From JAGWRA01 sp035534615 (GTDB lineage: Bacteria; Acidobacteriota; Vicinamibacteria; Vicinamibacterales; CAVVIG01), in assembly GCA_035534615.1 (NCBI GenBank), contig DATLRO010000052.1, positions 1-61,471 on the forward strand: DNA of 61,471 nt, written 5' to 3'. The notes below the pieces were generated by a model. The model worked only from the letters and a program-made list of their open reading frames with translations, did no database searches and had not been told where the DNA came from. The translations under genes were made by a program, and so were the position numbers. Below, one piece after another: positions 26,607 to 34,483 of the stretch; position 1 is the first letter of the stretch, and each line of letters opens with the position of its first letter.

Positions 26607-27371
26607 GTGGATACCTGGAATCCGACCCAGTACGAACGGTTCCGCGCCGAGCGCCGGCAGCCGTTCGACGATCTCCTCGCCCTCGTCCGTCCGCAGGCCG
26701 ACCTGCGGATCCTCGACCTCGGCTGCGGCACCGGCGAGCTCACCCGCGACCTGCACCGGACGCTGCGCGCCGCCGCGACGGTCGGCCTCGACCGCTCGGG
26801 GCGGATGCTGGCGCGGGCGCGCGACATTCAGGAGCCGGGGCTCACCTTCGTTCAGCAGGACATCAGCGAGCTGCCGGGCGGCATCCGCGCCGACCTGGTA
26901 TTTTCGAACGCCGCGCTGCAATGGGTCCCCGACCACCCGGCGCTCCTGGCCCGGCTGACGCAGGCGGTCGCCGACGGCGGCCAGCTCGCCTTCCAGGTGC
27001 CGGCCGGCCATCACGCGATCCGGCAGGTCGCCAGCGTCGTCGCCGCGACCGAGCCGTTCCGCTCGGCGCTCGGCGGCTGGACGCGCGGCGATCCGGTGCT
27101 GTCGCCCGAGGGCTACGCCGTCGTGCTGCACCGCCTCGGCTACCGCGAGCAGCACGTCCGGCTGCAGATCTACCCGCACGTGCTGCCGTCGCGCGACGAT
27201 GTGGTGGAATGGGTCAAAGGAACGCTGCTGACCGCCTACGAAGGACGGATGCCGGCCGGGCTGTACGCGCAGTTCCTGGACGCCTACCGCGAGCGCCTGT
27301 TCGCGGAGATCGAGGACACGCGGCCGTTCTTCTACCCGTTCGCCCGGATTCTGTGCCGGGCCGTGCGGTAG
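26607..27371 (+). CDS. tam: Trans-aconitate 2-methyltransferase-like enzyme
   Basis: This 254-residue class I SAM-dependent methyltransferase starts WNPTQYERFRAERRQPFDDL, the usual Tam beginning. The SAM motif ILDLGCGTGELTRDL is at about 36-50, then VGLDRSG and VFSNAALQWVPDH follow. Tam methylates trans-aconitate, an inhibitory by-product of the TCA cycle. The start is GTG at 26607. A TACAAT box at 26537-26542 could be its promoter. It lies downstream of dinB in the same direction. Confidence 0.85.
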   Translation: MDTWNPTQYERFRAERRQPFDDLLALVRPQADLRILDLGCGTGELTRDLHRTLRAAATVGLDRSGRMLARARDIQEPGLTFVQQDISELPGGIRADLVFSNAALQWVPDHPALLARLTQAVADGGQLAFQVPAGHHAIRQVASVVAATEPFRSALGGWTRGDPVLSPEGYAVVLHRLGYREQHVRLQIYPHVLPSRDDVVEWVKGTLLTAYEGRMPAGLYAQFLDAYRERLFAEIEDTRPFFYPFARILCRAVR

Positions 27372-27398
27372 TCAGCGCGCGCCGGCGGGCAACACAGG

Positions 27399-27404
27399 TA
27401 TCAT
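27399..27404 (+). promoter_or_regulatory. -10 box 6 bases before the start of a small gene
   Basis: TATCAT is followed by AGCCAC and the ATG at 27411. Transcription would start at or next to the start codon, giving a leaderless mRNA. No clear -35 box lies upstream. Confidence 0.4.
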
Positions 27405-27410
27405 AGCCAC

Positions 27411-27632
27411 ATGCTGAAGGGTTCGCGGGAGGCCATCCTCCGCCGCATCCAGCCGGTGAGCATCCACGGCCAGATCTCGCTGGACGTCTACTTCTCCGAC
27501 CCGGAGGATCCGGGCGGCCAGGTGCAGGTCGCACGGGTCGGCGAAGAGGCGGTCGCGCGCCATCTCGAGCCGGGCGATCCGATCCTGCTCGAATACCTTG
27601 TCGGCGTGGTGACCGCGGTCCGCCGGCGCTAG
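27411..27632 (+). CDS. Small protein of unknown function
   Basis: This is a 73-residue reading frame starting at ATG 27411 and ending 9 bases before the convergent AcvB/VirJ-like gene. It has no membrane segment, no Cys and a balanced charged composition (ILRRIQPVSIHGQISLDVYF at the start). The pattern of alternating hydrophobic residues suggests a small beta-barrel or similar fold. It is not recognised. Codon position bias looks like real coding sequence. There is no ribosome binding site, but a -10 box lies 6 bases upstream. Confidence 0.65.
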   Translation: MLKGSREAILRRIQPVSIHGQISLDVYFSDPEDPGGQVQVARVGEEAVARHLEPGDPILLEYLVGVVTAVRRR

Positions 27633-27641
27633 TCGTTCCCC

Positions 27642-28433
27642 TCAGGGTGTCGGGTGCTGCGCCCGAATCCAGCTCAGGCCCGCCTGCACCTGCTCGCGCA
27701 GCTCGGCGATCCTGTCGGTGAAGCGGTGGTTGCTGGCGTCGATCAGGATCAGCCGCTTCGGCTCGCGCGCCGCCGCGTCCAGCATCTCGTAATCGGCCTT
27801 CGGCACGTACTCGTCCTTGGTCGACTGAATCATCCAGAGCGGCAGCGGCGACACGCCGGCGATGTAGTCCTTCGCCTCGAACGACGGCTCCTTCGCGTTC
27901 TTCTTGGTGATCCAGGTCGTGAAGTCCGACCAGCGCCACGCGATCTCGGCCGAGGCCGGCAGCCCCATCGTCATCACGCCGTCGATCCACGTGTGGTTCT
28001 TCGGCTGCGCCGCGACCAGGACGGCGAGGGCCGCCCCCTCCGACACGCCCGCGACGACGACCGGCCGGGGCAGCAGGCCGCGCGCCTTCAGGAACCCGGC
28101 CATCGCGGAGAAGTCCTCCTGCGCCTGCTCGGGCGTCAGGTGCCCGCTGGAGGTCGTGAAGGCCGAGAGGTACTGCCGCACGTTGACCCCGACGACCACG
28201 TAGCCCTCCGGCGCGAGGTACTTCGAGAGGTCGACCGCCAGCCCGACCCAGCCGACGTCGCCGCTCCCCATGATGATCGTCCCCTTCGGCGCGGCCGCGG
28301 GCACGTAGAGCGTCAGGTCCATCTGCTTCCCGCGCAGCGGGAAGTCGAGCTTCTCCTCCGTCACCTTCGCCGCCACGGCCGGCCGCAGGCCGACGAGCGT
28401 CAGCATCAGGGCCAGCATCACGGAGCGTGTCAT
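27642..28433 (-). CDS. Periplasmic AcvB/VirJ-like alpha/beta hydrolase (second copy)
   Basis: This is a 263-residue protein with an N-terminal signal peptide (about 1-21). The family signature appears as MGSGDVGWVG at about 55-64, then the nucleophile Ser at about 131 in AGVSEGAA, an Asp at about 207 in STKDEYV and a His at about 236 in SNHRF. The triad is complete. AcvB of Agrobacterium and related proteins hydrolyse lysyl-phosphatidylglycerol in the periplasm. The start overlaps the end of the paralogue as ATGA, so the pair is co-translated. Substrate here is unproven; pgsA lies in the same operon. Confidence 0.78.
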   Translation of the reverse strand: MTRSVMLALMLTLVGLRPAVAAKVTEEKLDFPLRGKQMDLTLYVPAAAPKGTIIMGSGDVGWVGLAVDLSKYLAPEGYVVVGVNVRQYLSAFTTSSGHLTPEQAQEDFSAMAGFLKARGLLPRPVVVAGVSEGAALAVLVAAQPKNHTWIDGVMTMGLPASAEIAWRWSDFTTWITKKNAKEPSFEAKDYIAGVSPLPLWMIQSTKDEYVPKADYEMLDAAAREPKRLILIDASNHRFTDRIAELREQVQAGLSWIRAQHPTP

Positions 28434-29290
28434 GGGGTCTCCCTGCCCGCCGCCGCCCCGGCTGCCGCGTGCGGGCGGCAGATCCAGGCGAGCGACGATT
28501 GCATCTCGGCGTACAGCGTGTCGCGCGCGCCGTCGAAGCTGTGGTCGCGCGCCGCGATCGCGTGAAAGCGCCGGAGCGCGGTGTCCGATCCGAACAGCAC
28601 GCGGGCCCTGGCCGCCGGGAGGTAGTTGTCGTGGGTCGACTGAATGACCACGATCGGCACGGCCCGCAGCCGCGGCAGGTACGCGTACGTCTGCACCATC
28701 ACCATCCGGTCCGCCCGGTCCCCGGCCGCGTGACGGCCCAGCCGGAACGGAAAGTGGCGCACGTACTCCTCTTCCTTTGTCAGCGCGACCGCCAGCACGC
28801 CGGCGAGCGACGGCTGCAGCGGCGTCTGGCCGGCCGCCACGACCGACAGGCCCGCGCCGCGCGACACCCCCACCAGCACGGTCGGCGTGCCGGGCGGCAG
28901 GCCCATCGCCTCCTTGGCGACCTTGATGAAGCGCCCGTAGTCCCGCGCCAGCCGTTCGGGGGTCGTCGTGTCCGACCGATCGCCGAGCCGCCGCAGGTAG
29001 TCGGGCGAACTGAACCCGGCCAGCGGATAGTTCCACTGCGCGAGCTGCTGGAACGTCGCGAGATCCTTGCCGCGCCAGCCGCCGTCGCCGGTCGCGAACA
29101 GCAAGAGCGGATGATCGGGGGCAATCCGGCATGGGCGGACCAGGTGCAGCTTGACCGGGTGCCCGTAGAAGACGATCGACCGCACGAACTGCACCGGCGC
29201 GCCCGGCACGAGCGCCGGCGGGCCGAACGCGCAGGAGGCCGCCAGCGCGCCGCACACCAGGCCGACCGCGAAGGGGGCGATCCGTCCCAC
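28430..29290 (-). CDS. AcvB/VirJ-like alpha/beta hydrolase lipoprotein (first copy)
   Basis: This 286-residue protein has a lipobox-like end of its signal (LAASC, Cys at about 20), so it is probably a lipoprotein. The AcvB/VirJ signature FATGDGGWRGKDL is at about 65-77. The nucleophile Ser is at about 143 in VGVSRGAG, with Asp at about 221 (STHDNYL) and His at about 250 (ARDHSF). It is paralogous to the next gene in triad spacing and fold but diverged in sequence. It begins with GTG 17 bases after the double-cyclophilin gene. Confidence 0.78.
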   Translation of the reverse strand: MGRIAPFAVGLVCGALAASCAFGPPALVPGAPVQFVRSIVFYGHPVKLHLVRPCRIAPDHPLLLFATGDGGWRGKDLATFQQLAQWNYPLAGFSSPDYLRRLGDRSDTTTPERLARDYGRFIKVAKEAMGLPPGTPTVLVGVSRGAGLSVVAAGQTPLQPSLAGVLAVALTKEEEYVRHFPFRLGRHAAGDRADRMVMVQTYAYLPRLRAVPIVVIQSTHDNYLPAARARVLFGSDTALRRFHAIAARDHSFDGARDTLYAEMQSSLAWICRPHAAAGAAAGRETP

Positions 29291-29307
29291 GATGCGATTC
29301 TGCCGGC

Positions 29308-30435
29308 TCAGGGGTGGCTCCGCTCCACCCGGACGGCCGTCAGGGCAATGCGCGTCACCGGCGTCTCGCCGTGGACCGGCGTCGCCTCGATCGCCCTGAC
29401 CACCGGCATGCCGTCGAGCACGCGGGCGAACGCCGTGTACTTGCCGTCGAGCGAGACGTCGTTCCCCGTGCAGATGAAGAACGACGTTGTCGCGCTCGCG
29501 GGATCGTCGCCGTGGGCCATCGACACCGTCCCGGGCGCCTGTGGCGTGTCGTTGAACTCCGGCGGCAGGGTGTGGACCAGCGCCTGCTGCTCGACCGACA
29601 GCGGCGTCGTCCGGCTGCTCAGGGCGCCGGTCTGGATCACGAACCCCTTCACCACGCGATGGAAGCTCATGCCGTTGTACACGCCGCGCGACGCCAGCCG
29701 CAGGAAGTTGCGGACCGTCTCCGGCGCCTTGTCGGGCAGGAAGCCGAGCGTGATCGGGCCCAGGCTCGTCTCCAGCACGGCGCGGTACTGCGCCATCTCC
29801 GACGGCGCCATCGTCGCGAAGGGGTCGGGGGGCGGCGGCGGCGTGTCCCGGATCGTCACCGACGTGATGGCGATCCGCGCGAGCGGGCGGCCCTTGGCGT
29901 CGGCCGGCGCCTCGGAGATCTTCTGCACGACATCCAGGCCGTCGACCACCCGGCCGAAGACGGAATACCGCTCGGTCAGCCCGGGCTGATCGGTCACGCA
30001 GATGAAGAACTGCGACCCGCCGCTGTCCGGCCTGCCGGGAATCGTGACCGCCGAGACGGTGCCTCGGAGCTGCTTCGCGTCGCTGAACTCCGCCTCGAGG
30101 ACGTTGAGTCCGCCGGTGCCATACCGCGCCTCGTTGGCCGGATCCCTCGTCAGCGGATCGCCCCCCTCGATGATGCCGTCGCGGACGACGCGATGGAAGA
30201 TCGTGCCGTCGTACGTCCCGTCCTCCGCCAGCTTGATGAAATAGCCGACATGGTTGGGCGCGAGCCCGGGCAGCAGCTCGATCACGAACGTGCCGTCGGT
30301 CGTCCGCACCACCGCCTGCTTGCCCTTCATCTGGGCCGGCGTGAGCGGCGTCCGGTAATACTGCGGGGCCGGCGGCGCGGCGGCGGCCGTCGCCAGCCCG
30401 AGCAGCAGCACGGCGGCCGCCCGCAGGCTAGACAT
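29308..30435 (-). CDS. Exported peptidyl-prolyl isomerase with two cyclophilin domains
   Basis: This 375-residue protein has a signal peptide (SSLRAAAVLLLGLATAAAA). The first cyclophilin domain (about 45-200) has FHRVVRDGIIEGGDP, GGSQFFIC and SVFGRVVDGLDVV. A Pro-rich linker is followed by a second domain (about 220-370) with FHRVVKGFVIQTG, TTSFFIC and YTAFARVLDGMPVV. It speeds folding of periplasmic proteins. Two domains in tandem are less common than one. The start is the ATG at 30435, overlapping the pgsA stop by 8 bases; the frame open to 30468 is less likely. Confidence 0.9.
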   Translation of the reverse strand: MSSLRAAAVLLLGLATAAAAPPAPQYYRTPLTPAQMKGKQAVVRTTDGTFVIELLPGLAPNHVGYFIKLAEDGTYDGTIFHRVVRDGIIEGGDPLTRDPANEARYGTGGLNVLEAEFSDAKQLRGTVSAVTIPGRPDSGGSQFFICVTDQPGLTERYSVFGRVVDGLDVVQKISEAPADAKGRPLARIAITSVTIRDTPPPPPDPFATMAPSEMAQYRAVLETSLGPITLGFLPDKAPETVRNFLRLASRGVYNGMSFHRVVKGFVIQTGALSSRTTPLSVEQQALVHTLPPEFNDTPQAPGTVSMAHGDDPASATTSFFICTGNDVSLDGKYTAFARVLDGMPVVRAIEATPVHGETPVTRIALTAVRVERSHP

Positions 30436-30994
30436 CGGCGTGCGTCTCGTTGATGATGCGCGCGGCATGGGTGATGTAGTGAATGCCGGAGATCAGCGTC
30501 ACGGCCAGGGAGGCGTAGATGCACACCGTCACGAGCGGCGACGTCTGGCGCAGGAAGTTGAACAGCATCACGACCACGCTCGTGACGATGTAGGTGGCGG
30601 TCGCCAGCTTCCCGTAGATGGACGGCCGGAACGTCCGGCGGCCGACCGCCAGGTTCACGATCGCCACGGTCAGCACGATGACCACGTCCCGGCTGATGAT
30701 CAGGATCGTCAGCCAGACGGGAAGGCGGTTCACGAGCCCGAGCCCGGGCAGCGTCAGCACGATGAAGGTCGTGACGAGGAGCAGCTTGTCGGCCATCGGG
30801 TCGAGCCAGGCGCCCAGGCTCGTCTTCTTGCCCGAGCGGCGGGCGATCAGGCCGTCGAGGCCGTCGGTGACGCCGGCGATGAGGAAGACCACCAGCGCCC
30901 AGCCGAGCTGATGGTAGGCGACCAGGATCGCGAAGCCCGGGATCAGCAGCATCCGCAGCAGCGTCAGCTGGTTCGCCAGGGTGAGGATCGTCAT
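30428..30994 (-). CDS. pgsA: CDP-diacylglycerol-glycerol-3-phosphate 3-phosphatidyltransferase
   Basis: This is a 188-residue membrane enzyme making phosphatidylglycerol phosphate. The CDP-alcohol phosphotransferase signature DGLDGLIARRSGKKTSLGA continues to WLDPMADK with all Asp residues kept. About four transmembrane segments follow the usual NQLTLLRMLLIP start. The start ATG at 30994 overlaps the end of the TPR/SLH gene. It is in one operon with two AcvB/VirJ-like hydrolases. Confidence 0.93.
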   Translation of the reverse strand: MTILTLANQLTLLRMLLIPGFAILVAYHQLGWALVVFLIAGVTDGLDGLIARRSGKKTSLGAWLDPMADKLLLVTTFIVLTLPGLGLVNRLPVWLTILIISRDVVIVLTVAIVNLAVGRRTFRPSIYGKLATATYIVTSVVVMLFNFLRQTSPLVTVCIYASLAVTLISGIHYITHAARIINETHADV

Positions 30995-32442
30995 CGCCCG
31001 TGCCCGGCCGACCTGCGCGCCGCCCGGCCTCCCTCGGCGGCGCCGCGATCCGCGCCGCCGCGTGCCCCCTGCGCGCCCGCCAGCGCCGACACGCGGTCGA
31101 TGGCCGCGATCGCATCGGCGCCGCTCACGGCGCGGCGCAGCTGGAACGTGCCATCCGGCAGCAGCGGCAGCACGCCGGCGGCGATCACCAGCGAGACGGC
31201 CGGATACATGAGATGCTGCCGCGGCACGTCGCGAATCACCAGGTGCTGCCCGCGCCACGCGCGGCCAAGCGCCGGGTCGCGGGCGGCCAGCACGGTCAGC
31301 ATGCGGCTCAGCACCGCCGCCAGGTCCCCCCGGGACACCAGCGCGTGCGGCTGGAACGTGTGGTTCGGATACGGCTCCATGATCCCGGCGCGAATCACCT
31401 CCAGGATCCAGCGGGACGCCCACGATCCGGATGCGTCGGTGACGAGCACGGCGCCCGACGCCGGCATCGACCGCACCAGCGCGTCCAGGCGGACGCCGAT
31501 GAGCGCCGCCAGCTCCGCGCGGGTGATCTGCGGCGACCCGGCGATCTGCCGGTAGGCGTCCGGCAGCTTCGCGAGCGCGAGCCGGTTCTCGACATCCTGC
31601 AGGCGCCGCTGCAGCGCCGCGTCCGGCGCGATCGCGTACGCCTGCCGGTAGGCCTGCGCCGCGCCGTCGAGATCCCCCTGCTGGTCGAGCAGCGCACCCA
31701 GCTCCCCGTAGGCTCGACCGTCGGACGGAGCGAGCGCCACCGCCTTCCGGAGGTCCTGCAGGGCCGCGGCCGGCCGGCCGGCCCGGCGCTCGACCTCCGC
31801 CAGCTCGCGATACAGAAAGGCGCTGTCGGGTGACAGCCGGATCGCGTCCGCGTACGCCTGCTCCGCCTCGGCGAGGCGGCCGGCCGCCGCCGCCTTCCGC
31901 GCCGCGTCAATTGCGTCCCGCTGCGCGTGGAACTGCAGCACCGCCACCTGGCGGCGCACGTCGCCGAGCGACGGGTCGATCGCCAGCGCCTCCTGCAGGC
32001 TCTGCAGCGCCGCTTCGTCCTGCTTCAGGGCGACCTGCGCCTGCGCGCGGCCGACCAGCGCCGGCACGTAGCGCGGATTCTGCGCGAGCGCGCGCGCGAA
32101 CCAGCCCAGCGCGCCGGTCGCGTCCCGCTGCGCGAGCGCGACATCACCCAGGCCGACCTGCGCCGGATAGAACGACGCCGACTCGCGCAACGCCGCGCTG
32201 AACTCCCGCCCGGCGCGGGTCAGATCGCCGGCCTGCAGCAGCTGCCAGCCGCGATCGTGGTATGCGACCGCCGCCGGCGCCGACAGGGCCGGCGGCACGG
32301 ACGGATAGAGATAGTCCGGGAAGTGCGCCGGTCCCGGCGCCGGCAGCCGCACTTCCTTCGGCGCACATGCCGAGACGACGAGCAGGGCCGCCATCGCCCC
32401 GGCCAGCGCGAGCCGTCGCCTCCGCGGGCTACGGCTACGCAT
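30991..32442 (-). CDS. Lipoprotein with TPR repeats and an SLH-like C-terminal region
   Basis: This 483-residue protein has a lipoprotein signal (LALAGAMAALLVVSAC). Residues about 60-290 form five or six TPR repeats, such as AVAYHDRGWQLLQAGDLTRA and GALLDQQGDLDGAAQAYRQA. The C-terminal 180 residues contain SLH-like segments (ITRAELAALIGVRL, LVSRGDLAAVLSRML) followed by VRDVP/IRDVP-type turns. It is probably an envelope scaffold facing the periplasm. It overlaps hflX by 8 bases at its start and pgsA by 4 bases at its end. Confidence 0.82.
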   Translation of the reverse strand: MRSRSPRRRRLALAGAMAALLVVSACAPKEVRLPAPGPAHFPDYLYPSVPPALSAPAAVAYHDRGWQLLQAGDLTRAGREFSAALRESASFYPAQVGLGDVALAQRDATGALGWFARALAQNPRYVPALVGRAQAQVALKQDEAALQSLQEALAIDPSLGDVRRQVAVLQFHAQRDAIDAARKAAAAGRLAEAEQAYADAIRLSPDSAFLYRELAEVERRAGRPAAALQDLRKAVALAPSDGRAYGELGALLDQQGDLDGAAQAYRQAYAIAPDAALQRRLQDVENRLALAKLPDAYRQIAGSPQITRAELAALIGVRLDALVRSMPASGAVLVTDASGSWASRWILEVIRAGIMEPYPNHTFQPHALVSRGDLAAVLSRMLTVLAARDPALGRAWRGQHLVIRDVPRQHLMYPAVSLVIAAGVLPLLPDGTFQLRRAVSGADAIAAIDRVSALAGAQGARGGADRGAAEGGRAARRSAGHGR

Positions 32443-33718
32443 GGCCGCCCCCCGCCGCCGGCGCGAGGCGCCCCAGCAGCCGCCGCGGCACGTCTGCCTC
32501 GATCGTCACCCGACCCTCATGGTCTTCCTGCGTCACGACGCGCGCACTCCGGTACAGCCAGGCCATCCGTTCCCGATCCTCCTCATCGGCCGGGTCGAGC
32601 TCGACCACGACCCGCCTCGTATCGAGCGCCAGCCGCGCCGAGACGACCTCCAGCAGCCGGTCCAGCCCTTCGCCGGTCAGCGCCGACAGGCACAGCGCCC
32701 CCGGCTCGGCCCCCTCCAGGCGCCGGCGCTCGTCCGCCGACAGGGTGTCGCACTTGTTGAACGCCACCACGACCGGCACCTCCGCCGCCCCCACCTCCTC
32801 GAGCACCGACCGGACGGCCGCCATCCGCCGGTCGCGCTCCGGGCCGGCCGCGTCGACCACGTGCACGATCAGATCGGCGGCCGCCACTTCTTCGAGCGTC
32901 GCGCGGAACGCCGCGACGAGCGTGTGGGGCAGCCGCTCGATGAAGCCGACCGTGTCCGAGACCAGCAGCGCGCGCCGGTCCGGCAGCCGGACCTTGCGCA
33001 CCAGCGGGTCGAGGGTCACGAACAGGGCGTCGGACGCCTGCGCCGCCTCGCCGGTCAGCGCGTTGAAGAGCGTCGTCTTCCCGGCGTTGGTGTAGCCGAC
33101 CAGGGCGACGGTCGGCACCGACGCCTTGCGCCGCCGCTCACGCAGTTGCCCGCGCCGCCGCCGGATCTGATCCAGCTCCGCCGCGATCGCGTGAATACGC
33201 TGGCGGATCCGCCGGCGATCGGTCTCGAGCTTCGTTTCGCCCGGGCCCCGGGTGCCGATCCCGCCGCCGAGCCGCGACAGCATCACACCCGACCCGGCCA
33301 GACGGGGCAGGAGGTAGCGGAGCTGGGCCAGCTCGACCTGTCCTTTGCCTTCGCGCGTCCGGGCCCGCCGGGCGAAGATATCGAGGATGAGCTGGGTGCG
33401 ATCGACCACCCGGCGGCCGACCGCCGCTTCCAGGTGCCGGAGCTGGGCCGGCGACAGTTCATGGTCGACGATGACGACGTCGGCCTCGGCCTCGTCGCAG
33501 GCGCGCGCCAGCAGCTCGACCTTGCCCCGGCCGAGGAAGGTGGCCGGATCCGGGGCCCGGCGCTCCTGCAGCATCGACAGGACCACCGTCGCACCGGCGG
33601 CGCGCGCCAGGCCGGCCAGTTCGGCGACCGAGCGTTCCGCCGCGGCGCGACCGCCCCGGCCGGTCGCCAGCCCGACCAACGCCGCCCGCTCGGGCCGCGT
33701 GGCAGCGCGCGCCGTCAT
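32435..33718 (-). CDS. hflX: Ribosome-splitting GTPase HflX
   Basis: This is a roughly 427-residue GTPase. The N-terminal HflX domain has FLGRGKVELLARA and DHELSPAQLRHLE. RARTREGKGQVELAQLRYL and GIGTRGPGETKLETDRR follow, then the G domain with GYTNAGKTTLFNAL, DTVGFIERLPH and NKCD. The ATG at 33718 is used; a GTG at 33751 would add eleven residues, and neither has a strong ribosome binding site. It is first gene of the pgsA operon. Confidence 0.94.
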   Translation of the reverse strand: MTARAATRPERAALVGLATGRGGRAAAERSVAELAGLARAAGATVVLSMLQERRAPDPATFLGRGKVELLARACDEAEADVVIVDHELSPAQLRHLEAAVGRRVVDRTQLILDIFARRARTREGKGQVELAQLRYLLPRLAGSGVMLSRLGGGIGTRGPGETKLETDRRRIRQRIHAIAAELDQIRRRRGQLRERRRKASVPTVALVGYTNAGKTTLFNALTGEAAQASDALFVTLDPLVRKVRLPDRRALLVSDTVGFIERLPHTLVAAFRATLEEVAAADLIVHVVDAAGPERDRRMAAVRSVLEEVGAAEVPVVVAFNKCDTLSADERRRLEGAEPGALCLSALTGEGLDRLLEVVSARLALDTRRVVVELDPADEEDRERMAWLYRSARVVTQEDHEGRVTIEADVPRRLLGRLAPAAGGGHA

Positions 33719-33799
33719 TTCGGCTGGTTCATGGAGCTGTCTGCGTGGCACGTCCGGCGGACCGCAAGGACGCGTCGGTGACCCTCGACCGCCGGGCGA

Positions 33800-34444
33800 T
33801 CAGGACGCGTCGGCCTCTTCGAGGCATCTTAGCACGTGCTCCCACGGGATGGTCCCGGCACGAATCAGCACCGGCCGCGGGCCGGTCACGTCCACGATCG
33901 TCGACGGCGGGCCGCCCGGCGCCGGGCCGGCATCCAGGATGGCCGACAGCCCTTCGTCGAGCTGCGCCTGCACCTCCGCCGCGGTCGTCGCCGCCGGCGC
34001 GCCGCTCCGGTTGGCGCTGGTCGCGGTCAGGGGCCGCCCGACCCCGCGGCAGAGCGCGCGGGCCACCTCGTGCGCCGGCACGCGCACCGCCACGCGTCCC
34101 GTCCCGCCGTGCACCGCCGGCACGACCCACGGGCCGGCGTCGATGAGCAGCGACAGCGGCCCCGGCCACCAGCGATCCGCCAGGATCCGGGCGCGGGCCG
34201 GCAGCGGCCCGAGCGTCGTCTCGATCTGCGCGCGGTCGCTGGCGATGAGCGGGATCGCCCGATCGCCCGGCCGGCCCTTGAGATCGTACAGGCGCAGCAC
34301 GGCGTTCGCATTCGTCGGGTCGGCGATGAGTCCGTACAGCGTGTCGGTCGGGCCGGCGACGACGCCGCCCCGTTCGATGATGGCGGCGATCTGCGCCAGC
34401 AGACCGGCGTCGGGATGCGCGGGATCGACGTGGCGAATCAGCAC
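33800..34444 (-). CDS. tsaC: Threonylcarbamoyl-AMP synthase (TsaC/Sua5 family)
   Basis: This 214-residue YrdC-fold enzyme makes threonylcarbamoyl-AMP for the t6A37 modification of tRNA. It shows VAGPTDTLYGLIADPTN near residue 30, the KGRPGDRAIPLI block at about 55-66, WWPGPLSLLI and VRVPAHEVARALC, with the ATSANRSG motif at about 138. It lacks the extra Sua5 domain. The GTG start has a GATAAT box 6 bases upstream. Confidence 0.93.
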   Translation of the reverse strand: MLIRHVDPAHPDAGLLAQIAAIIERGGVVAGPTDTLYGLIADPTNANAVLRLYDLKGRPGDRAIPLIASDRAQIETTLGPLPARARILADRWWPGPLSLLIDAGPWVVPAVHGGTGRVAVRVPAHEVARALCRGVGRPLTATSANRSGAPAATTAAEVQAQLDEGLSAILDAGPAPGGPPSTIVDVTGPRPVLIRAGTIPWEHVLRCLEEADAS

Positions 34445-34450
34445 GATCGC

Positions 34451-34456
34451 ATTATC
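34451..34456 (-). promoter_or_regulatory. -10 box 6 bases before tsaC
   Basis: On the minus strand GATAAT is followed by GCGATC and the GTG start at 34444. This is consistent with a leaderless tsaC mRNA. There is no clear -35 box. Confidence 0.4.
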
Positions 34457-34483
34457 CCGCAGGACCGGCCCGCCTCCGGCCGC

